Below, piece by piece: positions 8,514 through 17,924 of a DNA stretch of 64,000 nucleotides. The position numbers and the translations under genes are program-made. The stretch is from assembly GCA_964355075.1 (NCBI GenBank), contig CAYHCF010000010.1, forward strand, positions 1-64,000. The letters run 5' to 3'. The stretch comes from B1 sp964355075 (GTDB lineage Bacteria > Bacteroidota > Bacteroidia > UKL13-3). The notes under the pieces were generated by a model that worked only from the letters and a program-made list of their open reading frames with translations, was not told where the DNA came from and made no database searches. How positions within the stretch are numbered: position 1 is the stretch's first letter; each line of letters begins with the position of its first letter.

Positions 8514-9407
8514 GTGAAAAAACTATTACTGCTTTACTTATTAATTTTCACTTCGGGTTTATTTGCTCAGAATGCCGATTCTTCCGGCGTTAAACCTATA
8601 CAGAAAGAAGCACTTTCAACCCGAAAAAAATTAATAATAGCAACGCTGTTTGCACAACAAGCTGCCTCCATGTACATAGAATACAAGTGGTGGTGGCAGA
8701 GAAATTATCATCCTTTTGCGATCAATAATGATGGCGGGTATAATAACTATAGTTTAGGAATAGACAAGGTTGGGCATTTTTACACTTCCTATATGTATTT
8801 TAATACCCTGAACGAATTATTTAAATGGGGTGGATTCTCGAATAAAACCAGACTCATTTTAAGCACTGCTCTACCTCTTTTATGGGCAACCAGTATCGAA
8901 ATCGGTGATGGATTTTCGAGTTATGAATTCAATCCCGACGATCTTACAGCTAATAGTCTCGGAATCATCTATGCCTTGATTCAGGACCAGGTTCCGTATA
9001 TGCAGAATTTCAAGTTTAAATACAGTTATTTCCCTTCCCGTTTTTATCAGGACAGGCATTACAAAGGATGGGCATTAACCACCGATTACAACGGACATAT
9101 TTACTGGCTTTCGATGAATGTGAATGGACTATTACCCCAAACAGCAAAACCCTATTGGCCAAAATATGTAAACCTGATTATTGGATATGGGGTAAACAAT
9201 TATACCGAAATAGCGAATAGGTTACCGGGTTATGAAATGCAGAGAGAATTTTGTGTGGGTTTAGATATTAACCTCAATGCCTTTCCGGTCAAAAATCAAA
9301 CCATCAAAACCTTACGAAACATGCTTGACTATTTTCACTACCCTGCACCCGGCTTCAAAAAAACAGGAGCAGAGCCGTGGAAGTTTATACCCTTACTCCT
9401 GAATTAA
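8514..9407 (+). CDS. DUF2279-family envelope protein
   Basis: The 297-residue product starts at GTG 8514 with a clear signal peptide (MKKLLLLYLLIFTSGLFAQ). The segment GIDKVGHFYTSYMYFNTLNE followed by EIGDGFSSYEFNPDDLTANSLG is typical of DUF2279, a family of predicted periplasmic or lipoprotein-like proteins with conserved DKxGHF and SPxD-type motifs. Function is unknown. It follows the barrel gene by three bases, suggesting a two-gene envelope operon. Confidence 0.75.
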   Translation: MKKLLLLYLLIFTSGLFAQNADSSGVKPIQKEALSTRKKLIIATLFAQQAASMYIEYKWWWQRNYHPFAINNDGGYNNYSLGIDKVGHFYTSYMYFNTLNELFKWGGFSNKTRLILSTALPLLWATSIEIGDGFSSYEFNPDDLTANSLGIIYALIQDQVPYMQNFKFKYSYFPSRFYQDRHYKGWALTTDYNGHIYWLSMNVNGLLPQTAKPYWPKYVNLIIGYGVNNYTEIANRLPGYEMQREFCVGLDINLNAFPVKNQTIKTLRNMLDYFHYPAPGFKKTGAEPWKFIPLLLN

Positions 9408-9408
9408 T

Positions 9409-9590
9409 TCTTAAAATGTCTTTGTTTCTTTGTTTCTTAGTAGCCTTATAAAAGATCTGGCCACAAAGACGCCAAGACGCGAAGAAATTAGCTTCGCGCC
9501 TTCCCGCCTTAGTGGCAAGAAAAAAATGATTGGTTACTGAATAATTTTTGAATTCCTTCGTTTCTTTGTTTCTTCGTAGCCAAAAAAACA
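9409..9590. repeat. Diverged CTTTGTT/CTTCG intergenic repeat, copy D
   Basis: This 187-base gap carries CTTTGTTTCTTTGTTTCTTAG, GGCCACAAAGACGCCAAGACGCG and again CGTTTCTTTGTTTCTTCGTAGCC. It belongs to the same broad class of CTTTGT / ACAAAG intergenic repeats but is less symmetrical than the other copies. Confidence 0.5.
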
Positions 9591-9594
9591 ACGT

Positions 9595-9906
9595 ATGAGA
9601 TACGAAAAACACATTTTCATTTGCACCAATCAAAAAGCAGAAGGCAAGGTTTGCTGTGGCGAAGCCAGAGGCATGGAATTGGTTGAAAAATTCAGAGAAG
9701 TTCTCAAAGAAAAAGGATTAAAGACAAAAGTAAGAGCACAACGATCAGGTTGCCTGGATGCCTGTAAATTCGGGCCCTCACTGCTCATCTACCCAGAAGG
9801 AACCTATTATAAAAATGTAACTCCCGCTGATGTAGAAAGAATAGTTGAAGAACACGTGATTAACAACAAAATTGTAAGCGATCTGGAATTGGTTTGGGAG
9901 GAATAA
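9595..9906 (+). CDS. Thioredoxin-like (2Fe-2S) ferredoxin domain protein
   Basis: The 103-residue protein matches the thioredoxin-like [2Fe-2S] ferredoxin family (NuoE-like fold). Four cysteines are placed as expected for the cluster: FICTNQK near the N-terminus, VCCGEARG, and SGCLDACKFGPSLLIYPEG. The family is found in many bacteria as a stand-alone protein, and its electron partner is not evident here. Start is ATG at 9595 directly after repeat copy D. No operon partner. Confidence 0.88.
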   Translation: MRYEKHIFICTNQKAEGKVCCGEARGMELVEKFREVLKEKGLKTKVRAQRSGCLDACKFGPSLLIYPEGTYYKNVTPADVERIVEEHVINNKIVSDLELVWEE

Positions 9907-9935
9907 TTGTAATTTCTCGCAGGTTTTTATTTGGT

Positions 9936-10045
9936 TTTTCAATTGTGTACTTTGTTATATCCTGGTGTACTTTGTGTTTTATTGGTATTTATTTTTAAAG
10001 CAAAGGGCACCAGGTTTTACGCAAAGTTCACTAAAGAAAACTTTC
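9936..10045. repeat. CTTTGTG/CACAAAG palindromic repeat, copy E
   Basis: It starts TTTTTCAATTGTGTACTTTGT, like copy B, continues CTGGTGTACTTTGTG, then after an AT-rich centre AAGCAAAGGGCACCAGG and GCAAAGTTCACTAAAG. CCTGGTG and CACCAGG are exact complements. It lies between two convergent genes (ferredoxin-like protein and TonB receptor). Confidence 0.7.
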
Positions 10046-10087
10046 ACTCATTTACTCCTCATCCCATTTCCCATTTCCCATCTCTTT

Positions 10088-12379
10088 TCAAAATGTGACA
10101 CCACCCTGAAGCAAAATCAAACGCGGCGGACGCAAATCACCCGGCCTCGTCATCATTTCGGCATTGAACAGATTATTGGCAACCACAGAAATTTTAATCA
10201 TCTTATTTATTTGATACGCCAATCTCAAATCCAGGATAAAATTTCCATTTGCATTATTTTTTCTTGCCGTTTGAGAACCATTCACAATGGTTAAAAAAAT
10301 ATTGTCAATATTTTCCATGGCACTATTATATCTGAGACTTGAACCCAACTGCCATTTTCGATAACTTAGTTGAAAATCAAATTTGGCTAGATGCCTGTAT
10401 CTGTATTTTAACACATCGGTACTGTCACTTCTGGTATTTCTGTAGCTATAAGAATTCCCTGCCGAATCTCTGGCAATAATAAAATCGGGATTCATGGTGA
10501 TGGGATAGGTATAAGTATAACCCAAAATAGTTTGAAGCAAAACCTCCCCTATTTTCCCTTCCGCATTTAAACTGATATCGAAACCAGAAATTTTTGTTTC
10601 ACCTATATTTAATGATTTAAAACCAAGACTTTTCAATGGATTAAAAATATCAAAGGGTTTCCATACCCCAAAATTAAACTCTATCATATTTTGATACCGG
10701 GTATAAAACCAGGCACCATCTGCAAAACCTCTGATATTTCCAAGTGAAAATCCCTGCTTCAAGCCAATCTCGGCATTCCAGCCGGTTTCTGATTTTAGTG
10801 CTGGATTTGGGAAAATATTGAGTGCCCCCACACTGGTTTGAATGTATTTTTCGGCAATAGATGGAAAGCGATAACCTTGTCCGAAGCTGGCGCGCAAAAA
10901 AGTTGCTTTACCTAATTCAATATTCGCACCTGCTCTGAAAACGGGCTTGCTTTCTGCTTGTCCATTCATTTCAAAGTGCTCATACCGACCCCCGAAATTC
11001 AGGAAGAGTTTTCTAAAAAATTGTTTATCCATCTGAAGAAATACCGCAGTATTCGTACTTTGCTGAAGTCCGCTGTACAGCGGGGAATTCGACAAATTAC
11101 TACTGGCAACCAAACCCCCTGTTATGGTTAATTGCTGCCCGGTAAAATACCTTTGAACCTGGTATTCTCCGTATAGATTTCGCGATGAGTTATCCTGATC
11201 GATCGCCGGATTAGAATTTGAAATATCATTGTGAATATACATCACCCTGCCCCTGATACTATGTTTGAATGCTCCTGTAATGATGCTCACAAATGGATCA
11301 ACATAAAAATTTTTGGATTTTGAAGTGGTAACCTGAGAATCTAAAATGGTATATCCCTTATCATAACTCTCCCATAACAAAAAGGAAGATCCGTCTGAAA
11401 CCAAAACACCTAAATTTATACCATAATAAATATTTGCGTTTGCCTTGAAACGGGTATTCACATTCACGCGCAAGCGATTTTCTGTTTCACCCATCCGGTA
11501 TCCTTCATCTCTCAAATAATTGGCACTAAACGCCAATTGACTGTTATTCTTTTTAAAGCTGTGAAATGCATTAAAGCCATATTGCTTCTGATACTTTTGC
11601 CTGCTCCATAACAAACTTTTTCTTTCGGGTTCACTATAGGCTCCTCCAAAAACATTTATACGGGTAATAGGTTTGCCGGTAGCCATTTGGGTTCTGAAAT
11701 GAACAATACCATTCAACGCACTTGAACCATATAATACGGAGGATGCCCCCTTGATGATTTCAACTTGTTGCACATTTTCTATGGGTACAAAATTCCATTT
11801 TACCTGACCCGCATCACCCGTTAAAAAAGGCATATCATCCAATAATACCATCACCCTCGAACCGGCTCCATAACTCCAGCCACTCCCACTTCTGATATTA
11901 ATCTGTCCATCCACAACACTCACTCCGGGAATTTGATCCAATAATTTATCCATATTCGTAGTAAGCCGGTTTTGTATGAGATAAGGCTTAATAACTTCTG
12001 TACTCACGGTACTTCTTTTGATAGATTGCTCATACCTGCCTGCCGAAACCACGACCTGGTTCAGCAATTGATTATTGGGTCGTAATAGTACCGTAATCCT
12101 TTGCCCAAAATCAACTTCTTCCTCAAATGTTTGATAGCCAACAAAGGAAACCTGCAGCAACTGTTTCGCATCCGTTTCAACTTTTATCTGCAGCATAAAG
12201 TTTCCATTCAAATCGGTTGTGGTGCCTGCTAAACCCACTTTAACAATGGCCCCAAAAACAGGAAGATTGGTATTGGATTCAAGCACAATACCGCTTATGG
12301 TAATGGTTTGTGCCCTCAAATTTTGTGAAACAAAAAAAAGGATCAATATGCAAAACAAAATTATTTTATATCTTGCCAT
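10088..12379 (-). CDS. TonB-dependent outer-membrane receptor with carboxypeptidase-like N-terminal domain
   Basis: From the chosen ATG at 12379 the product has 763 residues, with a signal peptide ending NLRAQ. A CarboxypepD_reg-like domain (about 25-110; ITISGIVLESNTNLPVFGA) precedes the plug (about 115-240: QVVVSAGRYEQSIKR, IPGVSVVDGQINIRSGSG, VEIIKGASSVLYGSSALNG) and a 22-strand-type barrel ending in F. It would import a ligand across the outer membrane with TonB energy. The ligand is not evident; there is no SusD-like partner. The longer frame to 12487 would run into the neighbouring divergent gene, so the internal ATG is preferred. Confidence 0.9.
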   Translation of the reverse strand: MARYKIILFCILILFFVSQNLRAQTITISGIVLESNTNLPVFGAIVKVGLAGTTTDLNGNFMLQIKVETDAKQLLQVSFVGYQTFEEEVDFGQRITVLLRPNNQLLNQVVVSAGRYEQSIKRSTVSTEVIKPYLIQNRLTTNMDKLLDQIPGVSVVDGQINIRSGSGWSYGAGSRVMVLLDDMPFLTGDAGQVKWNFVPIENVQQVEIIKGASSVLYGSSALNGIVHFRTQMATGKPITRINVFGGAYSEPERKSLLWSRQKYQKQYGFNAFHSFKKNNSQLAFSANYLRDEGYRMGETENRLRVNVNTRFKANANIYYGINLGVLVSDGSSFLLWESYDKGYTILDSQVTTSKSKNFYVDPFVSIITGAFKHSIRGRVMYIHNDISNSNPAIDQDNSSRNLYGEYQVQRYFTGQQLTITGGLVASSNLSNSPLYSGLQQSTNTAVFLQMDKQFFRKLFLNFGGRYEHFEMNGQAESKPVFRAGANIELGKATFLRASFGQGYRFPSIAEKYIQTSVGALNIFPNPALKSETGWNAEIGLKQGFSLGNIRGFADGAWFYTRYQNMIEFNFGVWKPFDIFNPLKSLGFKSLNIGETKISGFDISLNAEGKIGEVLLQTILGYTYTYPITMNPDFIIARDSAGNSYSYRNTRSDSTDVLKYRYRHLAKFDFQLSYRKWQLGSSLRYNSAMENIDNIFLTIVNGSQTARKNNANGNFILDLRLAYQINKMIKISVVANNLFNAEMMTRPGDLRPPRLILLQGGVTF

Positions 12380-12392
12380 AAATTTAACAGGT

Positions 12393-13145
12393 ATGAAAAA
12401 AATATTAGTTTCAATAATAGCACTTTCAATTCTTAGTTTTTCAACTAAGGTTAAAGCACAATGCACACCCAACAACAGCATTGTCACAACAGGTATTTTC
12501 CCTGCCGTCCTCGATTCAGGAGTGATTGGTGTACCCTATAGCCAGGTAATTCAGTTTCACATTATAAAGGATACTACGGTTTATGTGCCCCAGTTAGGTA
12601 CCAGTGTAAATGCAACGATTGATTCATTGGTCATTACCGGAGTTAAAGGAATGCCAGCCGGTTTTACCTATCAATGTAATAATGTTTGGTGCCGGGTAAG
12701 CGGTGGAACCACAGGTTGTGCTACTTTTAAAGGCACTCCAGTAAGTGGTCAGGGCGGTATTTATCCTTTAACTGTATATTTAAGTATTTATGCCAAAGCC
12801 ATGTTAGGCCCTGTGCCGGTTGGGCAAACTGTAACAGATTCCAATTCACGCTATTTCATGGTAATAAAAACTCCTACGGGTGTTGGAGAATTGGGTGTAG
12901 CCAATCAGTTGGTGGTTTATCCAAATCCTGCCAAAGAAAATATCCAGGTTTATCTTCCAAACAACCCTGAAAATTTCACTTACCAGATTTTCAATATTTC
13001 CGGATCATTGATTCAAAAAGGTGAAACCAGTGGTTTTGAACCCGTAAAAGAAATTTCATTGAACACACTTGATAAAGGAATATACCTGCTTCAGGTTATT
13101 TCCAATAACAAGTATTATCTCAAAAAGTTTGTTGTTGAAGATTAA
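12393..13145 (+). CDS. Secreted protein with T9SS type A sorting domain
   Basis: The ATG at 12393 begins a signal peptide (MKKILVSIIALSILSFSTKVKAQ); an upstream in-frame start lies inside the divergent gene and is rejected. The 250-residue product has a beta-rich middle part with paired cysteines (QCNNVWCR, GTTGCATFKG) resembling an Ig/putative polysaccharide-binding fold. It ends in a type IX secretion C-terminal domain (VVYPNPAKENIQVYL, FNISGSLIQKGE, GIYLLQVISNNKYYLKKFVV). It is therefore expected to be exported through T9SS to the surface. Its start is only 13 bases from that of the TonB receptor gene on the other strand. Confidence 0.85.
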   Translation: MKKILVSIIALSILSFSTKVKAQCTPNNSIVTTGIFPAVLDSGVIGVPYSQVIQFHIIKDTTVYVPQLGTSVNATIDSLVITGVKGMPAGFTYQCNNVWCRVSGGTTGCATFKGTPVSGQGGIYPLTVYLSIYAKAMLGPVPVGQTVTDSNSRYFMVIKTPTGVGELGVANQLVVYPNPAKENIQVYLPNNPENFTYQIFNISGSLIQKGETSGFEPVKEISLNTLDKGIYLLQVISNNKYYLKKFVVED

Positions 13146-13162
13146 TTAACGGCTGTTTCATT

Positions 13163-13197
13163 TCCTGCCTCCTGCCTCCTGCCTCCTGCTTCCTGCC
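13163..13197. repeat. Tandem TCCTGCC heptamer repeat
   Basis: Five adjacent 7-base units TCCTGCC (the fourth is TCCTGCT) fill the space between two convergent genes and run into the first base of the prfC stop codon (CTA on this strand). Confidence 0.9.
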
Positions 13198-14795
13198 TAA
13201 CCTGCTTGCGCCGATTTAAACTCAGAAGTAAAATAGAAATTGAGTTCAGGATAATTACTTTGCGCCATTTGGATCGACCACATACTTTCTGCCAGGAATA
13301 CAGGTCTGCCTTCTTTGTCTTGTACAATGCTGTTCCCTTTAATGATATAAAACCTTTTCATGGCCTCGCTATTAGTCGAGGTAAACCAACAGGCTTTTTC
13401 GAAATTGAGAGGTCTGAATTCGCAGGATGCACCGTATTCATGCAGTAAACGAAACTGTATCACATCAAACTGAAGCTCTCCCACAGTTCCAACAATTTTT
13501 ATGTTCCCCGGTTGCCGCGTAAATAACTGTGCCACTCCTTCGTCGGTTAACTGCTGTATTCCCTTTTCCAACTGCTTTGTTTTCATGGGATCTTTATTCA
13601 CCAGCTCTTTAAAAATTTCAGGAGAAAAACTTGGAATTCCTTTAAAATGAATCATCTCCCCTTCACTTAAAGTATCCCCGATTTTAAAATTTCCGGTATC
13701 ATATAAACCAACCACATCCCCTGGAAAAGCCTCATCAATGACGCTCTTTTCATTTGCCATAAAACTGGTCGGACTCGAAAAGCGAAACTTTTTATTAAGC
13801 CTTGTATGCTGGTAGAATTTATTGCGTTCGAACCGGCCCGATACTACCCTGCAAAAGGCAATTCTATCGCGGTGATTCGGATCCAGATTGGCATGAATTT
13901 TAAAAATGAAACCCGAAAATTTGCTTTCATTGGGCAATACTTCCCTTTCATCGGTCATACGACCCCTGGGTTCGGGAGCAATTTGAACAAAAGTATCCAG
14001 CAATTCCTGTACACCGAAATTATTGATGGCACTTCCAAAAAACACAGGAGCCAAATAGCCTTCCAGATATAATTCCTTGTTAAATGGCTCATAAACACCC
14101 TCTATTAATTCGGCGTCCTCCCGCAATTTTTTTGCCGATTTTTCGCCAATATGCTGATCCAGTTGAGACGAACTCAAGTCATTAATCCGATAAACTTCAT
14201 TCGTAATTTTATTCTTACCGGGGGTAAACAGTTGAAGCTTTTCTTCAAATAAATTATAAACTCCTTTAAAGCTTGACCCCATTCCAATAGGCCAACTTAA
14301 AGGTCGGGTATGGATGTTTAATTCCTGTTCAATTTCATCCATTAATTCAAACGGATCCCGGCCTTCACGGTCTAATTTATTTACAAAAACAATCACCGGG
14401 GTATGCCTCATGCGGCAAACATCCATCAGTTTTCGGGTTTGTTCCTCAACCCCTTTTACACAGTCAATAACCAGAATAACACTATCTACCGCGGTTAAAG
14501 TTCGGTAAGTATCTTCGGCAAAATCTTTGTGGCCCGGCGTGTCCAGGATATTTACTTTGTAATTTTTGTAATCAAAGCCCATAACCGAAGAAGCAACTGA
14601 AATTCCGCGTTGCTTTTCAATTTCCATAAAATCGGATGTTGCCCCTTTCTTAATTTTAGCACTTTTTACTGCTCCGGCCGTTTGTATGGCCCCGCCAAAA
14701 AGCAAAAACTTCTCGGTTAAAGTAGTTTTACCGGCATCGGGGTGACTGATAATTCCAAATGTTCTGCGTTTACTGATTAGTTCTTCCTGACTCAT
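13197..14795 (-). CDS. prfC: Peptide chain release factor 3
   Basis: RF3 is a translational GTPase that recycles RF1/RF2 from the ribosome after termination. The chosen ATG at 14795 gives 532 residues, the normal length (MSQEELISKRRTFGIISHPD); the frame is open for 30 more codons but those do not fit the family. GTPase motifs: HPDAGKTTLTEK (G1), a switch II DTPGHKDFAEDTYRT (G3) and VNKLDREGRDP (G4). Domain 2 and 3 residues continue to a normal C-terminus. Single gene, convergent with the T9SS cargo gene. Confidence 0.96.
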   Translation of the reverse strand: MSQEELISKRRTFGIISHPDAGKTTLTEKFLLFGGAIQTAGAVKSAKIKKGATSDFMEIEKQRGISVASSVMGFDYKNYKVNILDTPGHKDFAEDTYRTLTAVDSVILVIDCVKGVEEQTRKLMDVCRMRHTPVIVFVNKLDREGRDPFELMDEIEQELNIHTRPLSWPIGMGSSFKGVYNLFEEKLQLFTPGKNKITNEVYRINDLSSSQLDQHIGEKSAKKLREDAELIEGVYEPFNKELYLEGYLAPVFFGSAINNFGVQELLDTFVQIAPEPRGRMTDEREVLPNESKFSGFIFKIHANLDPNHRDRIAFCRVVSGRFERNKFYQHTRLNKKFRFSSPTSFMANEKSVIDEAFPGDVVGLYDTGNFKIGDTLSEGEMIHFKGIPSFSPEIFKELVNKDPMKTKQLEKGIQQLTDEGVAQLFTRQPGNIKIVGTVGELQFDVIQFRLLHEYGASCEFRPLNFEKACWFTSTNSEAMKRFYIIKGNSIVQDKEGRPVFLAESMWSIQMAQSNYPELNFYFTSEFKSAQAG

Positions 14796-14830
14796 ATTGC
14801 CTTTGAGGCCAATTAATTTTAAAATGGCGG

Positions 14831-14838
14831 CAAATATA
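14831..14838 (-). promoter_or_regulatory. -7 box of the prfC promoter
   Basis: On the minus strand the sequence TATATTTG is a full match to the Bacteroidota -7 consensus, 35 bases before the prfC ATG. The -33 TTG is not well placed (TTC near spacing 21). Confidence 0.4.
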
Positions 14839-14993
14839 GGGCAATTTTCGTTGCAGCACGAATCCACAAAGCAATTGTACCTCACGCTTCATAGATTCAA
14901 TTGAGCATATCTATTACGAAATCAAGGAAAATTTAAAATAAAATATCCTGACAAAAATTTGCTTTATAATTCCACAATGCATTACAAAAACAA

Positions 14994-15001
14994 TAAATTT
15001 G
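14994..15001 (+). promoter_or_regulatory. -7 box of the gcvP promoter
   Basis: TAAATTTG fully matches TAnnTTTG and would give a leader of about 30 bases before the gcvP ATG. A -33 TTG at the right distance is absent. A leader this short leaves no room for a glycine riboswitch. Confidence 0.4.
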
Positions 15002-15039
15002 CCGGATTCAAAATCGAAACGAAATAATTAATTTTTAAT

Positions 15040-17910
15040 ATGCAAATCAAGGCAAATTACGCTGACGAATTTATTTATCGTCACATTTCTCCTTTAAAAA
15101 AGGACACACCGGCTATGCTAAAAACAATAGGCGTTTCCAGTGTTGATCAACTTATCGAGGAAACCATTCCTGAACATATCCGCCTTAAAAAGCCACTGCA
15201 TTTGCCTGAACCCATGAGCGAAAGTGAATTGCTGGAATTTCTAAGTTCTGTTGCGAACAAAAATAAAATCTATAAAAACTATTTGGGTCAGGGCTATTAC
15301 GGCACAAACACCCCCGGTGTTGTATTGAGAAATATTTTTGAAAATCCGGGTTGGTACACTGCCTATACTCCCTATCAGGCCGAAATTGCCCAAGGCCGTT
15401 TGGAGGCATTGTTAAATTACCAAACCATGATCATTGACCTCACAGGAATGGAAATTGCCAACGCATCCTTGCTGGATGAAGGCACCGCCGCAGGAGAAGC
15501 CATGCACGTGTTTTTTGCTGAAACCAAGAAGGCCCATGCTACCAAATTCTTTGTCTCCAGTCAATGCTTTCCTCAAACCATAGATGTATTAAAAACACGT
15601 ACCGAACCTATTGGTGTAGAATTGGTTATTGGCGATCACCATACCATCGCCTTTGATGATACTTATTTCGGTGCATTGATTCAATACCCCGCCGGTGATG
15701 GATCCGTTAATGATTACAGCGAATTTGTAGCTAAAGCCAAAGAAAAAAATGTGATGGTAGCCGTGGCTGCCGATTTACTGAGCCTGACCTTATTAACACC
15801 TCCCGGAGAATGGGGAGCCGATGTGGTAGTTGGTTCAGCCCAACGCTTTGGAGTACCCATGGGTTATGGCGGTCCGCATGCCGGATTTTTTGCCACCAAA
15901 GATGCCTATAAGCGTCAAATGCCGGGTCGTTTAATCGGTGTTTCCATTGATGCGCAGGGAAACCCTGCTTTACGCATGGCGCTGCAAACTCGCGAACAAC
16001 ATATCAAAAGAGAAAAAGCGACCTCCAATATTTGTACCGCTCAGGTATTGCTTTCTATCATGGCCAGCATGTATGGCGTGTATCATGGTCCTGATGGATT
16101 AAAAGGGATTGCAGGCCGAGTACACGGTTTGACCCAAACGCTGGCAGGTAATTTAAATGAAAATGGCTTGCAGGTTATCAATCAATATTATTTTGATACC
16201 CTCACAATCAAAGTGGCCGATGCCTCCAAATTAATGAATGATTGTATTGCTGCCGAAATCAATATAGCCAAAGTAGATGAAAATCATATCCGAATTTCAG
16301 TTGATGAAACCCATACCCTTTCTGACATCAACCATTTAGCATCTATTTTAACCGGAAAAATAATTAACAGCAAACAAGCTTTCGATGTTATTTTAAATGC
16401 ACCGGCTAACCATGCCCGTAAATCAACTTTCATGACGCATCCTGTTTTTAATTCGTATCACAGTGAGCATGAAATGTTACGTTATATTAAATTATTGGAA
16501 TCAAAAGATTTGTCGCTTTGCCATTCCATGATTGCTTTGGGATCCTGTACCATGAAACTAAATGCTACCAGCCAAATGATTCCGGTAACCATGCCCGGCT
16601 TTGGACAATTACATCCGTTTATCCCACGGAATCAGGCAACAGGTTACACACAAATCTTTGAAGAATTGTCGTATGCCTTAAAAGATATTACCGGTTTTGC
16701 AGGAATCAGTTTGCAGCCCAATGCAGGTGCTCAGGGTGAATATGCCGGTTTGATGGTTATTCGGGAATATTTAAAAAGCATCGGACAAGGCCATAGAAAC
16801 ATTGCCCTGATTCCTTCATCGGCTCATGGCACAAACCCGGCCAGTGCAGTGATGGCAGGTATGAAAGTAATTGTTACCAAAACCCTTGAAAACGGTTATA
16901 TCGACCTTGAAGATTTGAAGTTAAGAGCTGAAGAAAACAAAGATAACCTGGCTTGCTTAATGGTCACTTATCCGTCGACGTTTGGTATTTTTGAAGAACA
17001 AATTATTGACGTATGTAAATTGATTCACGAAAATGGCGGTCAGGTATATATGGATGGAGCCAATATGAATGCCCAGGTTGGATTAACCAGTCCTGCAAAT
17101 ATTGGTGCCGATGTTTGTCATTTAAATTTGCACAAAACATTTTGTATTCCGCATGGTGGTGGTGGCCCGGGTGTTGGACCCATTGGCGTGGCTTCGCACC
17201 TGGTTCCCTTTTTACCAGGCCACTCCGTAGTGGATATGGGAGGCGGAAATCAATCTATGACAGCCGTTTCAGCTGCTCCATGGGGCAGTGCATCCATCCT
17301 GTTAATATCCTACGCCTACATTAGATTAATGGGAACCGAAGGACTAGAAAATGCCACAAAATATGCTATCCTGAATGCAAACTACATCAAAGCGCGTTTA
17401 GAAAAAGATTACCAGATTTTATATGTTGGCAGCAAAGGTCGTTGTGCCCACGAAATGATTTTAGATACACGTGTATTCAAAGGATCAACCGGTATTGAAG
17501 CAGAGGATATCGCCAAGCGATTAATGGATTATGGATTTCACGCTCCAACCATGAGTTTTCCTGTTGCCGGTACCATAATGATTGAACCAACAGAAAGTGA
17601 ATCAATGGCAGAATTGGATCGTTTCTGCGATGCCATGATCGCCATTAAAAATGAAGTAAACGCCATCGAAAAAGGTCTTTCAGATAAAGCAGACAATGCT
17701 TTAAAGAATGCGCCTCATACCGCATCCGTAGTTATAGCCGAAGAATGGAAACATGCCTACTCCCGCCAGGAGGCAGCCTATCCATTACCCTATGTTCGCG
17801 CAGCGAAATTCTGGCCAACTGTAGGTAGAATTAACAATACCTACGGCGATAGAAACCTGGTTTGTTCCTGCATACCCACTGAAGCGTACGCCGAACAAGC
17901 CAGTAACTGA
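15040..17910 (+). CDS. gcvP: Glycine dehydrogenase (decarboxylating), P protein
   Basis: The P protein of the glycine cleavage system decarboxylates glycine with pyridoxal phosphate and passes the aminomethyl group to lipoyl-GcvH. The 956-residue length shows the one-chain form with both halves fused. The PLP lysine is K699 in NLHKTFCIPHGGGGPG, followed by the glycine-rich loop. Other family text: SCTMKLNATSQM, PSSAHGTNPASA, DGANMNAQVGLTSP. gcvT and gcvH are not next to it. The arsenite carrier gene starts 14 bases after the stop. Confidence 0.98.
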   Translation: MQIKANYADEFIYRHISPLKKDTPAMLKTIGVSSVDQLIEETIPEHIRLKKPLHLPEPMSESELLEFLSSVANKNKIYKNYLGQGYYGTNTPGVVLRNIFENPGWYTAYTPYQAEIAQGRLEALLNYQTMIIDLTGMEIANASLLDEGTAAGEAMHVFFAETKKAHATKFFVSSQCFPQTIDVLKTRTEPIGVELVIGDHHTIAFDDTYFGALIQYPAGDGSVNDYSEFVAKAKEKNVMVAVAADLLSLTLLTPPGEWGADVVVGSAQRFGVPMGYGGPHAGFFATKDAYKRQMPGRLIGVSIDAQGNPALRMALQTREQHIKREKATSNICTAQVLLSIMASMYGVYHGPDGLKGIAGRVHGLTQTLAGNLNENGLQVINQYYFDTLTIKVADASKLMNDCIAAEINIAKVDENHIRISVDETHTLSDINHLASILTGKIINSKQAFDVILNAPANHARKSTFMTHPVFNSYHSEHEMLRYIKLLESKDLSLCHSMIALGSCTMKLNATSQMIPVTMPGFGQLHPFIPRNQATGYTQIFEELSYALKDITGFAGISLQPNAGAQGEYAGLMVIREYLKSIGQGHRNIALIPSSAHGTNPASAVMAGMKVIVTKTLENGYIDLEDLKLRAEENKDNLACLMVTYPSTFGIFEEQIIDVCKLIHENGGQVYMDGANMNAQVGLTSPANIGADVCHLNLHKTFCIPHGGGGPGVGPIGVASHLVPFLPGHSVVDMGGGNQSMTAVSAAPWGSASILLISYAYIRLMGTEGLENATKYAILNANYIKARLEKDYQILYVGSKGRCAHEMILDTRVFKGSTGIEAEDIAKRLMDYGFHAPTMSFPVAGTIMIEPTESESMAELDRFCDAMIAIKNEVNAIEKGLSDKADNALKNAPHTASVVIAEEWKHAYSRQEAAYPLPYVRAAKFWPTVGRINNTYGDRNLVCSCIPTEAYAEQASN

Positions 17911-17924
17911 TTGCAGATTATTAT

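Noticed and set aside
9385..10294. Frames in the repeat-bearing gaps around the ferredoxin-like gene
   Set aside because: They are made from the intergenic repeats and overlap real genes.
12394..12487. Longer N-terminus of the TonB receptor up to 12487
   Set aside because: It would cover the start of the divergent T9SS cargo gene, and the signal peptide starts at 12379.
14796..15039. Glycine riboswitch before gcvP
   Set aside because: The -7 box is too close to the start codon to leave room for an aptamer, and no G-rich paired core was seen.
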